64,000 nt of DNA from NCBI RefSeq assembly GCF_000300255.2, contig NC_020913.1, positions 1,486,692 to 1,550,691 of the forward strand, in the 5' to 3' direction. This stretch comes from Candidatus Methanomethylophilus alvi Mx1201 (lineage in GTDB: Archaea; Thermoplasmatota; Thermoplasmata; Methanomassiliicoccales; Methanomethylophilaceae). This document shows positions 17,348 to 26,808 of this stretch, one piece after another. Numbering within the stretch: position 1 is the first letter of the stretch; the number at the start of each line of letters is the position of its first letter. The notes below the pieces were generated by a model that saw only the letters and a program-made list of their open reading frames with translations, made no database searches and was not told the DNA's origin. Made by a program: the position numbers and the translations under genes.

Positions 17348-19788
17348 GAACCATCATGGGCGGCACATATGACGTAAGACTCCTGAGCGCATCATATTCC
17401 AGCGACAGAGAGGGCGAGCCCTACATCGAACTGTTCGGAAAGACCCGCGACAGGAGATCCATACTCATAGCCGCCTATGGATTCAAACCCTATTTCTTCA
17501 TAGTTGATCCGGACGCATCCGCGGAAGAGAGCCTGAAGACGGATAAGGAGATCGTCGATCTGGCACATACCGACCTATATTACAAAGGGGAGGTCCGCGA
17601 CTGCCTGAAGATCACCTTGGACAGCCCTTGGTCCGTACCCCATATAAGAAACCGTCTTGCCCGGAGATACACCGTCCTTGCCGGGGACATCCAATATCAC
17701 GACCGCTTCATCTACGACACGGACATGGGGTCCTGCATACGGGTGACGGGGGAGGATGTGGACCTCGACTACTGCACAGACATAAAGATCAGGATGGAGG
17801 GGTTCGAAAACATAGATTCCTTCGACCCCGGTCTAAAATTCCTGTCCTTCGACATAGAGAACAGCATCACCGAGCAAACGATCTACTGCATTTGCACAAA
17901 AGTGGAGGAGGCGGGGGAGTATACCACCCCCGATCCGATATACGGGGACGAGAAGGAGATCATAAGGAAATTCGCAGAGCTCATCGAAAGCGTCGACCCG
18001 GACGTCATAACCGGATACAACATCGACAACTACGATATCAGGAAGATAATCGAACGGGCCGAATACAACAGGATGAAGGATGCATTACCTTGGGGAAGGG
18101 ACCGCGGACAACCGAGGCTCTTCAGCGAGAGATTCTGGAGGGTGAAGGGAAGGCTGATCACCGACGCATGGTGGGCGGTGAAAAAGGAACTCAGACCGAA
18201 ACAGGAGACCCTCAACGCCGTATCCAAACTCATCCTGGGGGAGGAGAAGCTTGACGTCGACCCCAAGCACATGGATGACGAGTGGAAGAACAACCGTGCC
18301 CGCGTCATCGAATACTGCATCCAGGATGCCAATCTGGCACTCCGCATACTCCTCACCGTCGGCACGATAAGGAAGGGCATGGACCTTGCGACCGTATCCA
18401 AACTGCCTGTGGAGGACGTCCTCGTCTCCGGAACATCGACTTTGGCGGACTCCCTGCTGATACGCGCCGCGGACCGCAGCGGTGTCGGAGTCCCCATGAG
18501 CGGGAAGAGGAAGGCCCAGAGGGACGACCAGATCGCAGGAGGGTATGTCCATACGATGAAGCCCGGGCTGTATCACTGGGTCATCGTCCTGGACTTCAAA
18601 TCCATGTATCCCTCGCTCATCATAGCCAACAACATATGTTTCACCACCCTGTGCGAAGACGGCGACATAGTGTCGCCGTCAGGGGCCAGATATGCCTCCC
18701 CTGAGAAGAAGAGAGGACTGTTGCCCACCATTCTGTCGGGACTGATGGCCCAGAGGGATTCCATAAAGAGGAATATGAAGGCGACGGAGGATCCGGCGGA
18801 ACACAGCTACCTGGACGGGCTCCAGGCAGCGGTGAAGATAGTCATGAACACCTTCTACGGTGTTTTCGCATCCGACTTCTATCGTTTCACCGACAAAAGC
18901 ATAGGGGCTTCCATTACAGCATTCGCCAGAAAGAACATAACCGGGATCATCGACAGTCTGGAGAAGGAAGGACACCCGGTGATATACGGGGACACGGACT
19001 CCGTATTCATCCTGTCCCCGAAACACGACCTGGAAGGGGCGGTAGAATTCGGGAAGACGCAATCCGAACGTTTCTCGAAGAACGGCATGACACTGGAATT
19101 CGAGAAGTTGATGGAGCCTCTGTTCTCCCATGGGATGAAGAAGAGATATGTCGGCAGGATAGTATGGCCGGAAAAGCATGACGACCTGCTTGTCAGAGGG
19201 TATGAGATACGCCGCTCGGACTCTTTCGATCTGCAGAGCAGGATGCTCACGGAACTGTTCGGGAAGATCCTCGACGAGGACAACGAAGGAGCTCTGGCAC
19301 TTGTAAAGGACACCATACGTGACGTGATGGCCGGGAAAGTCCCGCCGGAGGATCTCGTGATCTCCCGCACCTGCAAAGGACTGGACGCCTACGAGAATCC
19401 GGAACGCATGGCCAACATCCAAGCGGCGAAAAAGATGATGGACATGGGATACAACTTCATCCCCGGTATGAAGATATCCTGGATCGTCACCGATGCATCC
19501 ACCGCACCTCAGGAGGTGGAACCGTTCATAAGCGGAGTCCCGTTCAATAAGAAACCGGACTACCGCTATTACGCAGGACGTCTGGCACAAATGGCTTCCA
19601 GGATCACCGAGGTATTCGGTTGGACGGAGGCGGACCTTCTTCTGGGATCACAGCAGAAAACCCTCTTTGACGATGACTTCATACCCTTAAGGCCGAAAAA
19701 GGAGGGGCCTGAGGACGTCAAAAAGAGTACGGACGAAAAAATACAAAAGAAAAAATCCAAGACCGTCTCCTTGGATCAATTCTTTTGA
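17344..19788 (+). CDS. Family B DNA polymerase
   Basis: This 814-residue replicative polymerase has the exonuclease motifs FLSFDIENS (Exo I), TGYNIDNYDI (Exo II) and YCIQDANLALRI (Exo III). Polymerase motifs follow in order: A in DFKSMYPSLI, B in KIVMNTFYGVFASDF, and C in YGDTDS. All catalytic acidic residues are intact. The C-terminus SKTVSLDQFF contains a PIP-box-like QxxxxFF-type end (LDQFF) expected to bind PCNA. It starts with GTG overlapping the YchF stop (GTGA). Length is standard for archaeal PolB. Confidence 0.96.
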   Translation: MRTIMGGTYDVRLLSASYSSDREGEPYIELFGKTRDRRSILIAAYGFKPYFFIVDPDASAEESLKTDKEIVDLAHTDLYYKGEVRDCLKITLDSPWSVPHIRNRLARRYTVLAGDIQYHDRFIYDTDMGSCIRVTGEDVDLDYCTDIKIRMEGFENIDSFDPGLKFLSFDIENSITEQTIYCICTKVEEAGEYTTPDPIYGDEKEIIRKFAELIESVDPDVITGYNIDNYDIRKIIERAEYNRMKDALPWGRDRGQPRLFSERFWRVKGRLITDAWWAVKKELRPKQETLNAVSKLILGEEKLDVDPKHMDDEWKNNRARVIEYCIQDANLALRILLTVGTIRKGMDLATVSKLPVEDVLVSGTSTLADSLLIRAADRSGVGVPMSGKRKAQRDDQIAGGYVHTMKPGLYHWVIVLDFKSMYPSLIIANNICFTTLCEDGDIVSPSGARYASPEKKRGLLPTILSGLMAQRDSIKRNMKATEDPAEHSYLDGLQAAVKIVMNTFYGVFASDFYRFTDKSIGASITAFARKNITGIIDSLEKEGHPVIYGDTDSVFILSPKHDLEGAVEFGKTQSERFSKNGMTLEFEKLMEPLFSHGMKKRYVGRIVWPEKHDDLLVRGYEIRRSDSFDLQSRMLTELFGKILDEDNEGALALVKDTIRDVMAGKVPPEDLVISRTCKGLDAYENPERMANIQAAKKMMDMGYNFIPGMKISWIVTDASTAPQEVEPFISGVPFNKKPDYRYYAGRLAQMASRITEVFGWTEADLLLGSQQKTLFDDDFIPLRPKKEGPEDVKKSTDEKIQKKKSKTVSLDQFF

Positions 19789-19989
19789 CGCCATGTGCAG
19801 TTGGATGAATTGATACGGAAAACCCATACTGTACGACGCCTGTCATCGGACATAGCCAGTAAGTCATTCGTCGACAAAAAGGATGACGAGTTGGATGCAT
19901 TCTATCTACATCGGCACGACATTGTAGTATCCAGTACACTTAATCCCATCAATCCATGGAATAATTATTTAATCCAACGAGACTAGAAG

Positions 19990-20185
19990 CACTCAGCAGA
20001 TGAGGAGGAGAGTATTCGTCATATGACGAACGCTGTTGCGCAGGACAGGCGAATGTAACCCTTGGTTACGAACTTTCTTCTGATTAACAATGCTGTATCC
20101 CCCTAATTACGGCACCTGAAAAATGGAAAGTGCCAATGTCTATCCCTGACATTCCGGCCGGCGCGACCTCGTCTGCTACCTTCTA
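19990..20185 (+). ncRNA. Candidate structured RNA upstream of L15e
   Basis: The 499-bp gap between PolB and L15e contains a likely RNA gene. A TATA-like TATTTAA (about 19967-19973) lies about 25 nt before 19995. The ends pair: AGCAGATGAGG (19995-20005) with CCTCGTCTGCT (20167-20177), 11 bp with one T-G wobble. Between them are further hairpins: TTCGTC-ATAT-GACGAA, GTAACC-CTT-GGTTAC, GGCAC/GTGCC and TGTC/GACA. The fold resembles a multi-branched stable RNA of about 180 nt. It lacks the conserved motifs of RNase P, SRP or tmRNA that I could check, so I leave it unnamed. A long L15e leader is less likely, because a separate TATA precedes L15e. Confidence 0.5.
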
Positions 20186-20195
20186 TAATAGCAGG

Positions 20196-20203
20196 TTTAA
20201 ATA
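20196..20203 (+). promoter_or_regulatory. TATA box for L15e
   Basis: TTTAAATA places transcription near 20228, giving a leader of about 60 nt that includes the AGGTGAT ribosome-binding site at 20276-20282. Confidence 0.6.
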
Positions 20204-20287
20204 CGAATTTCACATCTGCGGAACCTACGGAGCATATGTGTTCCGCGGAAATGTACCCGCAAGGGCGAATCCGAAAAGGTGATTGAA

Positions 20288-20911
20288 ATGGCAGATGAAT
20301 CTACCGAGAAGAAAGTTCCTCAGGGAAAGAGCATGTACAAGTACATCTCCGAGGCCTGGGCGAACAGTTCCGAGACCTATGTGAAAGCCCTCAACCAGGA
20401 GAGGAAGATCCAGTGGAGGAAAGAAGAGAACTTCCTCCGCATCGAGAAGCCCACCAGGCTCGACAGGGCAAGGGCCCTCGGCTACAAGGCCAAGCAGGGA
20501 TACGTCCTCGTCAGGGCAAAGGTCAGGAAGGGTGCCTTCAAGAAGAGACAGATCAAGTCCGGAAGGAGGGCCAAGAGGAAGGGAGAGGAGCAGCTCATCG
20601 TCAGCAAATCCCTCCAGAGCATCGCCGAAGAGAGGACCCAGAAGAGATACCAGAACCTCGAGGTTCTGAACAGCTACTGGGTCGGAGCAGATGGACAGCA
20701 CGAGTGGTACGAGGTAATCCTCGTGGACCCCGCATGCCCTGTCATCCAGCACGATCCCAAGATCAACTGGATCTGCAACAACAAGCACAAGAACCGTGTC
20801 TACCGCGGTCTGACCTCTTCCGGAAAGAAGGGACGCGGACTCAGGAACAAGGGACACGGTGCCGAGAAGGTCAGGCCTTCCGGTGCTGCTAACGGCAACA
20901 GGAACAACTGA
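20288..20911 (+). CDS. Ribosomal protein L15e
   Basis: This 207-residue large-subunit protein begins MADESTEKK and then MYKYISEAW, and contains FLRIEKPTRLDRARALGYKAKQ and the C-terminal YRGLTSSGKKGRGLRNKG. The frame is open to GTG 20279, but AGGTGAT is positioned as the ribosome-binding site for ATG 20288, so I use that start. It is monocistronic with its own promoter and terminator hairpins. Confidence 0.96.
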   Translation: MADESTEKKVPQGKSMYKYISEAWANSSETYVKALNQERKIQWRKEENFLRIEKPTRLDRARALGYKAKQGYVLVRAKVRKGAFKKRQIKSGRRAKRKGEEQLIVSKSLQSIAEERTQKRYQNLEVLNSYWVGADGQHEWYEVILVDPACPVIQHDPKINWICNNKHKNRVYRGLTSSGKKGRGLRNKGHGAEKVRPSGAANGNRNN

Positions 20912-20952
20912 AGTCAACTCCCGCCTTAACCGGCGGTTCCTTAAACACATTA

Positions 20953-20974
20953 ACCTGCCTGGAAACGGGCAGGT
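20953..20974 (+). terminator. Terminator after L15e
   Basis: ACCTGCC/GGCAGGT forms a 7-bp stem followed by GCTTTTCT. A second smaller stem (CCGCC-TTAA-CCGGCGG) lies just before it at about 20920-20937. Confidence 0.6.
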
Positions 20975-21042
20975 GCTTTTCTACACACATATAATCAGTC
21001 CGTCCTCCGACGGGTTTAATACGCTCCGGCGGATGGCAGACC

Positions 21043-21777
21043 ATGAGCCGCCTGACGGATGCCATCAAACTCAGCACAAGACCTGTAGCGATCTATCGTA
21101 CGGATTCGATCCCTGCGGATGCGTCAGTTCCTTCTGCACACTGCAGCATACCGTCTCTCCTGATGAAATGTGCCCGGACGGGCGTCAAATGCGCCGCGGA
21201 TAAGGAGCATGTCTACTGTCACGGAGCACTCAGCGGATTCGGATTCGGAGGTATCCCCGACAGGGAGCGGTCCGCATGCAATCTGTCCGTACTCCCGGAG
21301 GGATCCGACTCCAAACACGGCGGAAAAGCCCACTTCATGTGCCCCGATATCGCCAGAATGCAACTGGATGGGATAAAGGACTACGGGGACGGAAACGACG
21401 CCATAGTGTTCCAGGACCTCGAAGAGGCGATGGCGGAGGGAAGGGACATAGAAGTCGTCGTGTTCATCGCGGATCCGACGAGGATATCCGCATTGGCCCT
21501 TTTGGCAGGATTCGATAAGAAGACTCCCGGGGCCGCCATGATCGCCCCATACGGACACGCCTGTCAGCAGGTCTATGCCATACCGAGGGCGGAAGGTGAA
21601 TCCGACGACCCCCATGCGGTCCTCGGAATGACCGACCTGTACGCCAGGAGGTTCATCGACCATGACAAGTTCACTTTCTCCGTCCCATACAAACTGTATC
21701 TCAGGATGGAACAGAATGTGGACAGGTCATTTCTCGGAAAAGACAGCTGGCCGGACACGCTCGGGAAGTGTATCTGA
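21043..21777 (+). CDS. DUF169 protein
   Basis: This 244-residue protein belongs to the DUF169 (COG2043) family common in methanogens and anaerobes. It has a Cys-rich centre (SLLMKCARTGVKCAADKEHVYCHG and a GLGF-like ALSGFGFGGIPDRERSAC) and the typical GYGHACQ-like stretch APYGHACQQVYAIPR. The last third contains KFTFSVPYKLYLRMEQNVDRSFLGKDSW. The conserved cysteines suggest a metal or redox site; the function is not established. No obvious operon partners. Confidence 0.8.
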   Translation: MSRLTDAIKLSTRPVAIYRTDSIPADASVPSAHCSIPSLLMKCARTGVKCAADKEHVYCHGALSGFGFGGIPDRERSACNLSVLPEGSDSKHGGKAHFMCPDIARMQLDGIKDYGDGNDAIVFQDLEEAMAEGRDIEVVVFIADPTRISALALLAGFDKKTPGAAMIAPYGHACQQVYAIPRAEGESDDPHAVLGMTDLYARRFIDHDKFTFSVPYKLYLRMEQNVDRSFLGKDSWPDTLGKCI

Positions 21778-21849
21778 CCTGCATATGATGTGTAAAATAT
21801 TTTTTGTCGTTTAAATGAGTCCGAGGGGCCATCATGTGGCCCCATGGAT

Positions 21850-23268
21850 TCATGCGTGTCTTATCCCGGTTATGCGCTCTATCTCGGGATCCGTCGTACA
21901 GAGGTCGTCCAAAGACAGCTCGTGTACATCGTCGTGTCCGGAGATGCGGGTGAAGGAACGGAGCTCCTCGGCGGTCACATTGAGATAGTTGGCGACCCTC
22001 TGCGCCCCGACGTCTATATCCAGCCTCTTCTCCAGTTCCGGATCCTGAGTGGCGATGCCCATAGGGCACATGCCGCTGTTGCAGGCCCTGTACCTCTGGC
22101 ATCCGAGGGCTATGAGTGCCGACGAGGCGACGGCCACGGCGTCCGCACCCATGGCTATGGCCTTCACGAAATCCTTGCTGGTGCGAAGACCGCCGGTTAT
22201 GACGAGCTCCTGTTTCATACCGTGCTCGTCCATGTACTTCCTGGCACGGGAGAGGGCGTATACGGTAGGTACAGAGGAGGCATCCTTCAGATACTTGGGG
22301 GAAGAACCGGTGGCTCCGCCCCTCCCATCAATGGTTATGAAATCACAACCGGATTTGGATATGAACTCCAGATCCTCCTCGATGTGGCCGGCCGCGATCT
22401 TCACTCCTATAGGCTTCCCTCCGCTCCTCTTGCGGAGCATCGAGACCATCTCCTTGAGGTCCTTGGGGGATCCGATCTCGGGGAACCTGGAAGGACTGAG
22501 GACGTCCTTCCCCTCGGGCTTCTCCCTCATGACCGATATTACATGATTGACCTTCGCACCGGGCAGATGTCCTCCCATACCGGGTTTGGTCCCCTGACCG
22601 ATCTTGATCTCGACGGCGGCACATCTCTCGAAGGTCTCGTCGTACATGCTGTATTTGTTGGGTACGTACTCGAAGATGTAGTTGTCGGATGCGATCATCT
22701 CGTCGTAGAGTGCTCCCCCTTCACCGCTGCACATGGCCGTCCCCGCCATGGTGGCCCCTTTCGCAAGGGCGATCTTGGCCCTTCCGGAAAGCGCTCCGAA
22801 ACTCATATGGGATATGTAGACCGGGGACTCGAGGACCATGGGGTGCTCGGCCTTCTTCCCGATCACGGTACGTATGCTCACGTCGGCACCGTCGTCCTTC
22901 GGGGGATGGGCGAGCTGCCCTCCGAGGATCAGTATGTCGTCGAACTTGGGAACGGGCAATAGGGTGTCCATGGCCTCCCCGACACTCTTCCCCGTGACGG
23001 CCATGGCATGGATCTCGTCCATGGGGCCGCCGTCGTGGCGTACAAGCTTGGGATCGTATCCTATGTCCGATACGTCGGCGACCGAGGAAGGCCCTTCCTC
23101 CGCAGGGCCGGATTCGGTGACGGGAGCCTCTGCCCCCATCAGGACGAATGCGCTCTTGGGGGAACGACACAGGGGACATACCCAGTCATCGGGAAGGTCC
23201 TCGAACCTCACCCCTTCCCTCTCTTCATCGTAGATCTCTCCGCATACCGTGCAGACGTACTTTGCCAT
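21850..23268 (-). CDS. Rubredoxin-glutamate synthase fusion (FMN-binding GltB2-like domain)
   Basis: This 472-residue protein has an N-terminal rubredoxin ([13 protein letters not shown] and [13 protein letters not shown], residues about 4-45). An FMN-type glutamate synthase catalytic domain follows, with [14 protein letters not shown] near residue 230 and the Fe-S-cluster region [18 protein letters not shown] near residue 400. The rubredoxin can deliver electrons directly, which fits archaeal glutamate synthases split into separate domains. The frame is open to 23424, but the rubredoxin N-terminus MAKYVC fixes the start at 23268, just below a TTTAAAATAAAA promoter. The glutaminase and 4Fe4S partners are elsewhere. 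Confidence 0.88.
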   Translation of the reverse strand: MAKYVCTVCGEIYDEEREGVRFEDLPDDWVCPLCRSPKSAFVLMGAEAPVTESGPAEEGPSSVADVSDIGYDPKLVRHDGGPMDEIHAMAVTGKSVGEAMDTLLPVPKFDDILILGGQLAHPPKDDGADVSIRTVIGKKAEHPMVLESPVYISHMSFGALSGRAKIALAKGATMAGTAMCSGEGGALYDEMIASDNYIFEYVPNKYSMYDETFERCAAVEIKIGQGTKPGMGGHLPGAKVNHVISVMREKPEGKDVLSPSRFPEIGSPKDLKEMVSMLRKRSGGKPIGVKIAAGHIEEDLEFISKSGCDFITIDGRGGATGSSPKYLKDASSVPTVYALSRARKYMDEHGMKQELVITGGLRTSKDFVKAIAMGADAVAVASSALIALGCQRYRACNSGMCPMGIATQDPELEKRLDIDVGAQRVANYLNVTAEELRSFTRISGHDDVHELSLDDLCTTDPEIERITGIRHA

Positions 23269-23359
23269 ACGGGTGCGAATACCTACGGGTTTAAAATAAA
23301 ACGCCAGGGCCGTTCGGCACCGGCATCCAGTTACAACAAAACCTGAGTACTGGCACGTA

Positions 23360-24232
23360 TCAGACGGACCTGGAGGGAGATGCCTCGGCCTCTGCACGTA
23401 TGGCGGCGACCCTCTCGGCCACATCCTCGTCGGTCATCCCTACCGTGGGGAAGTAGACCGGCAGATCGTACTCGGATTGATCGAATCCCTCGATGTCGTC
23501 GACAGAATATCCTTTGACGAACCCCAGGGTCCTGTCGGGTATCTTTCCGTCCTCGATGGTCCTGAGATGAGGGTCGTATTCGGACAGGATATCCAGGCAA
23601 TAGTCCCCGTCCACGAACACCTTGCATCCCCTCTTCATCATAAGCCAGGCGGACAGAAGTCCCCGGTCGTCCCTGACCTCCGCCACCACCCTGCCCTGCG
23701 TGCCGAGGGGCAGTCCCGCATGACTGTATATGTATTCCTGGAAATAGTAGGTCTGCTTGGGCCTGACCTCCACCCAGAACGTAATGTCCGGAGCGGAGAG
23801 GTTCACGTGCGGATCCTTATCGAGGTTGGCGTTCCATATGGCGTCACCGACCATTCTGGCTATATCCATGGACGTGAACGGCTGACTTCCTTCGCGCCTC
23901 GCCTTGACGGCATACGTCTTCCCTTTGACCATACGCGACTTGGAATACTCGGCAAGGGCGGAACATATGCTTTCCGCATCCGAAGGGCATGTCTCCGCTA
24001 TGGATATGGATGCCACACCGAATACTTTCCTCACGGAACGGATCGCCTTGTCCAGGTCGGATGTCTCGATGTAGAAGCGTGCCTCCCCTTTGGTGACGAG
24101 CGCCTCCACCATGTCGTGCTCGAGCATCTGCATGAGGTTGTCCTTCATGCGGTTCTCCCATCTGATCCTGACGGCCGTCCCCTTAAGTCCAATCTCCGAA
24201 TACCTGATCAACAAGACTGCCATTGCGCTCAA
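23360..24232 (-). CDS. ThiI-like THUMP protein without a PP-loop
   Basis: The 290-residue protein begins [16 protein letters not shown], the start of tRNA 4-thiouridine synthetase ThiI, with the ferredoxin-like and THUMP domains over residues about 1-170. Where ThiI has its PP-loop (SGGIDSP) this protein reads [17 protein letters not shown]: flanking residues (LPLGTQG before, SAWLMMKRG after) are kept but the ATP-binding motif is gone. It ends soon after, so the sulfurtransferase active site is missing. A role as a tRNA-binding accessory is possible. The start is the Met at 24232 or 24223. Confidence 0.78.
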   Translation of the reverse strand: MSAMAVLLIRYSEIGLKGTAVRIRWENRMKDNLMQMLEHDMVEALVTKGEARFYIETSDLDKAIRSVRKVFGVASISIAETCPSDAESICSALAEYSKSRMVKGKTYAVKARREGSQPFTSMDIARMVGDAIWNANLDKDPHVNLSAPDITFWVEVRPKQTYYFQEYIYSHAGLPLGTQGRVVAEVRDDRGLLSAWLMMKRGCKVFVDGDYCLDILSEYDPHLRTIEDGKIPDRTLGFVKGYSVDDIEGFDQSEYDLPVYFPTVGMTDEDVAERVAAIRAEAEASPSRSV

Positions 24233-24345
24233 CCCGACCGATGGTTCACCATAGTTAACTGAATCTATAATGATTACCTTCCCCCAGTGCCGGACGCTTT
24301 TTAATATATCGCATACCAGACGTCACTTTTATTAGCGGTACCCGC

Positions 24346-25182
24346 ATGGACGGGACGATGGAACCGTTCCTTCTGCTCACGCTGCTCCTGATCGCGGTCG
24401 GTGCAGGCGTCATTGGCGCCCTTTTCGGACTTGGAGGGGGCATCATATTCATCCCCGTCCTGACCATACTCTACGGCCTGGACGCGACATCGGCGGCGGC
24501 CGCCAGCCTGGTCGGCATCGTGGCCACCTCCACCGGTTCCGCATCCGGGTATGTGAGGAAGGGTGTTTCCAACATCCGCCTCGGTATGATGATGGAGATC
24601 ACCACGTGCGCAGGGGCGATAATCGGAGCGGCCGTCGCCATCTATCTGGATAATACGGTCCTGCTGGTGATATTCTCATGCGTCATGCTGTACAGCGGAT
24701 TCAAGATGGCCGTATCGCCGGAAAAACTGACGGTGGAACATGAGGAAGGCAACCCCATGACCTTCGAATACGAGGACCCGACGGCGGATCCCCCGAGACA
24801 GAAGTATACCGTGAAGAACGTGAAGAGCGGGATGGCGCTCTGCACGGTGGCGGGAGCTGTATCATCCATGACCGGTGTCGGCGGAGGGGCCATAAAGGTC
24901 CCCCTGATGAACATCCACATGCATGTCCCGGTAAAGGTGGCCAGCGCCACCAGCAGCTACATGATCGGAATAACGGCATTCTCCGGGGCGGTCATCTACT
25001 TCATACACGGCGACATACTCCTGGACGTCGCAGCGGCCGTGGCCGTCGGAGCCTATGTCGGAGCGCTCATCGGAACGAGGATCGCATCCAAGGTGAACGC
25101 GAAATCCCTGAAGAGATACATGTCGGTCGTGTTCTTCGCCATAGCCGCCATAATGTTCTGCGAGGCCGGAGGGATACTTTGA
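24346..25182 (+). CDS. TauE/SafE (TSUP) family anion exporter
   Basis: This 278-residue membrane protein has about eight helices in two TauE/SafE repeats. Both repeats show the glycine-rich signature: GALFGLGGGIIFIPVL near residue 28 and SSMTGVGGGAIKVPLMN near 173. The family moves sulfite, sulfoacetate or related anions. A hydrophilic insertion (about residues 125-155) separates the halves. It overlaps the DUF1634 gene by 4 bp, a common pairing. Confidence 0.88.
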   Translation: MDGTMEPFLLLTLLLIAVGAGVIGALFGLGGGIIFIPVLTILYGLDATSAAAASLVGIVATSTGSASGYVRKGVSNIRLGMMMEITTCAGAIIGAAVAIYLDNTVLLVIFSCVMLYSGFKMAVSPEKLTVEHEEGNPMTFEYEDPTADPPRQKYTVKNVKSGMALCTVAGAVSSMTGVGGGAIKVPLMNIHMHVPVKVASATSSYMIGITAFSGAVIYFIHGDILLDVAAAVAVGAYVGALIGTRIASKVNAKSLKRYMSVVFFAIAAIMFCEAGGIL

Positions 25183-25454
25183 GCAACATGGACAGGCAGA
25201 CCTCGGCCGTCCTCAGGGCCGGCACCGTCCTCGGCATCGGAATAATGGCCATAGGGCTCCTCCTTACGTCGTTCGACATATCGGAGGACATCCTCACGGC
25301 CGGGATAGGCATCCTCATATTCACACCCGTAGCAGGTGTGGCGGTGTCCACCAAATGCCTCTGGCAGGAGGGGGACAGGAAGTGGACGGGTGTCGCCCTG
25401 ATCCTTATAGCGGCCATAACTGTCGGGATGATCCTCTCGTTCGTAGGGCTTTAA
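25179..25454 (+). CDS. DUF1634 membrane protein, partner of TauE/SafE
   Basis: This 91-residue protein has three hydrophobic helices and the DUF1634 order: RAGTVLGIGIMAIGLLL, AGIGILIFTPVAGVAVST and ALILIAAITVGMILSFVGL. It starts at TTG 25179 overlapping the transporter stop; ATG 25188 is possible. Its last 50 bp overlap the 3' end of the convergent RarA gene. Confidence 0.8.
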   Translation: MSNMDRQTSAVLRAGTVLGIGIMAIGLLLTSFDISEDILTAGIGILIFTPVAGVAVSTKCLWQEGDRKWTGVALILIAAITVGMILSFVGL

Positions 25455-26805
25455 AAAAAGATCTGGCACATCGACGGGGAGGATTCTCCCTCTTTCCGGA
25501 TCTCCAATCCCTTATGGCATCCAACCTGCGCCTGTAGAACCGTTCGTCGCCCTTCGGACCCGGCTCATAGTAGCGTCTGTCCTTCAGGGAATCGGGAAGG
25601 CACTGCATCTTCGTCATCTTCTCATCCGCATCCTCCGCATACTGATACCCTTTCCCGTAATCCAGCTGCTTCATGAGCTTGGTGGGTGCGTTGCGGATCT
25701 GCATCGGGACAGGTTCCGCAGGATTGTGGTGGACGTCCCAGAAGGCACGTCCCAACGCCATCGGGACACCGTTGGTCCTAGGGGCGAGGGACATGTATAT
25801 CGCCGTCTCTGCCAATATTGTCCGGCATTCATGCTCTCCGAGCTCCTGACACGCATAATAACAGGAAGTGGCCATGCGGAGGGCGGTGTTATCGGCGAGA
25901 CCTACCGTCTCCGCGGCCGCCTCTATCAACCTCCTGGCTATGTAGCACGGATCCTCACCGCCGTCAAGCATCCTGGCCAGCCAATAGAGGGCGGCATCCG
26001 GGTCCGAATTCCTCATCCCCTCGTGGAAGGCCGCGATTATGTTGTAATGCTCCTCCCCGTGTTTGTCATAGAGTACGGAGCGGCGACCCATGTTCCCGTC
26101 GAGAATGTCCTCCGGGACCTCCGTGACACCATCCGCCTCGGGAGAGAACTCCACCGCCGCCTCCAAAGTGTTGAGGGCCGTCCTCGCATCCCCGTTGGCG
26201 TATTCGGCGATAGTGTGCAATACATCATCTGGCACATGTACGTTCTTTCCCGGGAAACCCTTATCCGCGGCCCTTTTGAGAAGATCCACGAGGTCGTCCG
26301 TCTCCAATCCGCCGAGGACGAACACCTTGCATCTCGACAGGAGGGCGGAGTTCAACTCGAAGGAAGGGTTCTCCGTCGTCGCTCCGATGAGGGTCACCGT
26401 ACCCTTCTCCACATATGGCAGGAATGCATCCTGCTGGGTCTTATTGAAACGATGTATCTCGTCCACGAACAGGATGGTCCGTCTCCCCTTGCGCCTCCTG
26501 ACCTCGGCCTCCGCCATGATGTTCTTGATGTCGGCCATACCTCCGGTCACGGCGGAGAAATCGACGAATTCTGCGGCCGTATGCTTCGCGATTATGGATG
26601 CGAGGGTGGTTTTTCCGACCCCCGGGGGCCCCCATAGGATCATGGAGGCCACCCTGTCCTGCTCGATCATGTTGCGGATTATCTTCCCCCGACCTACGAG
26701 ATGCCGCTGGCCTACGAAACCGTCCAGATCCTGCGGGCGCATCCTGTCGGCCAATGGCGAGACGCCTGCATGGACTTCGTCTGTGAATAACGATGTCTGG
26801 GTCAT
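25405..26805 (-). CDS. rarA: RarA/MgsA-type AAA+ ATPase, copy 1
   Basis: This 466-residue clamp-loader-like ATPase acts at stalled replication forks. Walker A GPPGVGKTT (about residue 59), Walker B LFVDEIHRFNKTQQD and sensor 1 GATTENPSFELNSALLSRC are intact, and the C-terminal MgsA tetramerisation part is present. Compared with copy 2 it has an additional tail of about 25 residues (from RRCARSFF) that overlaps the DUF1634 gene antisense, suggesting that an original stop was lost. Only 3 bp separate it from copy 2, so the pair forms one operon. Confidence 0.9.
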   Translation of the reverse strand: MTQTSLFTDEVHAGVSPLADRMRPQDLDGFVGQRHLVGRGKIIRNMIEQDRVASMILWGPPGVGKTTLASIIAKHTAAEFVDFSAVTGGMADIKNIMAEAEVRRRKGRRTILFVDEIHRFNKTQQDAFLPYVEKGTVTLIGATTENPSFELNSALLSRCKVFVLGGLETDDLVDLLKRAADKGFPGKNVHVPDDVLHTIAEYANGDARTALNTLEAAVEFSPEADGVTEVPEDILDGNMGRRSVLYDKHGEEHYNIIAAFHEGMRNSDPDAALYWLARMLDGGEDPCYIARRLIEAAAETVGLADNTALRMATSCYYACQELGEHECRTILAETAIYMSLAPRTNGVPMALGRAFWDVHHNPAEPVPMQIRNAPTKLMKQLDYGKGYQYAEDADEKMTKMQCLPDSLKDRRYYEPGPKGDERFYRRRLDAIRDWRSGKRENPPRRCARSFFKALRTRGSSRQLWPL

Positions 26806-26808
26806 GTA

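Noticed and set aside
19795..19986. 63-codon frame after PolB
   Set aside because: GTG start without ribosome-binding site, no recognisable family, and its 3' part contains the TATA for the candidate RNA. A faint nitroreductase-like start is not enough.
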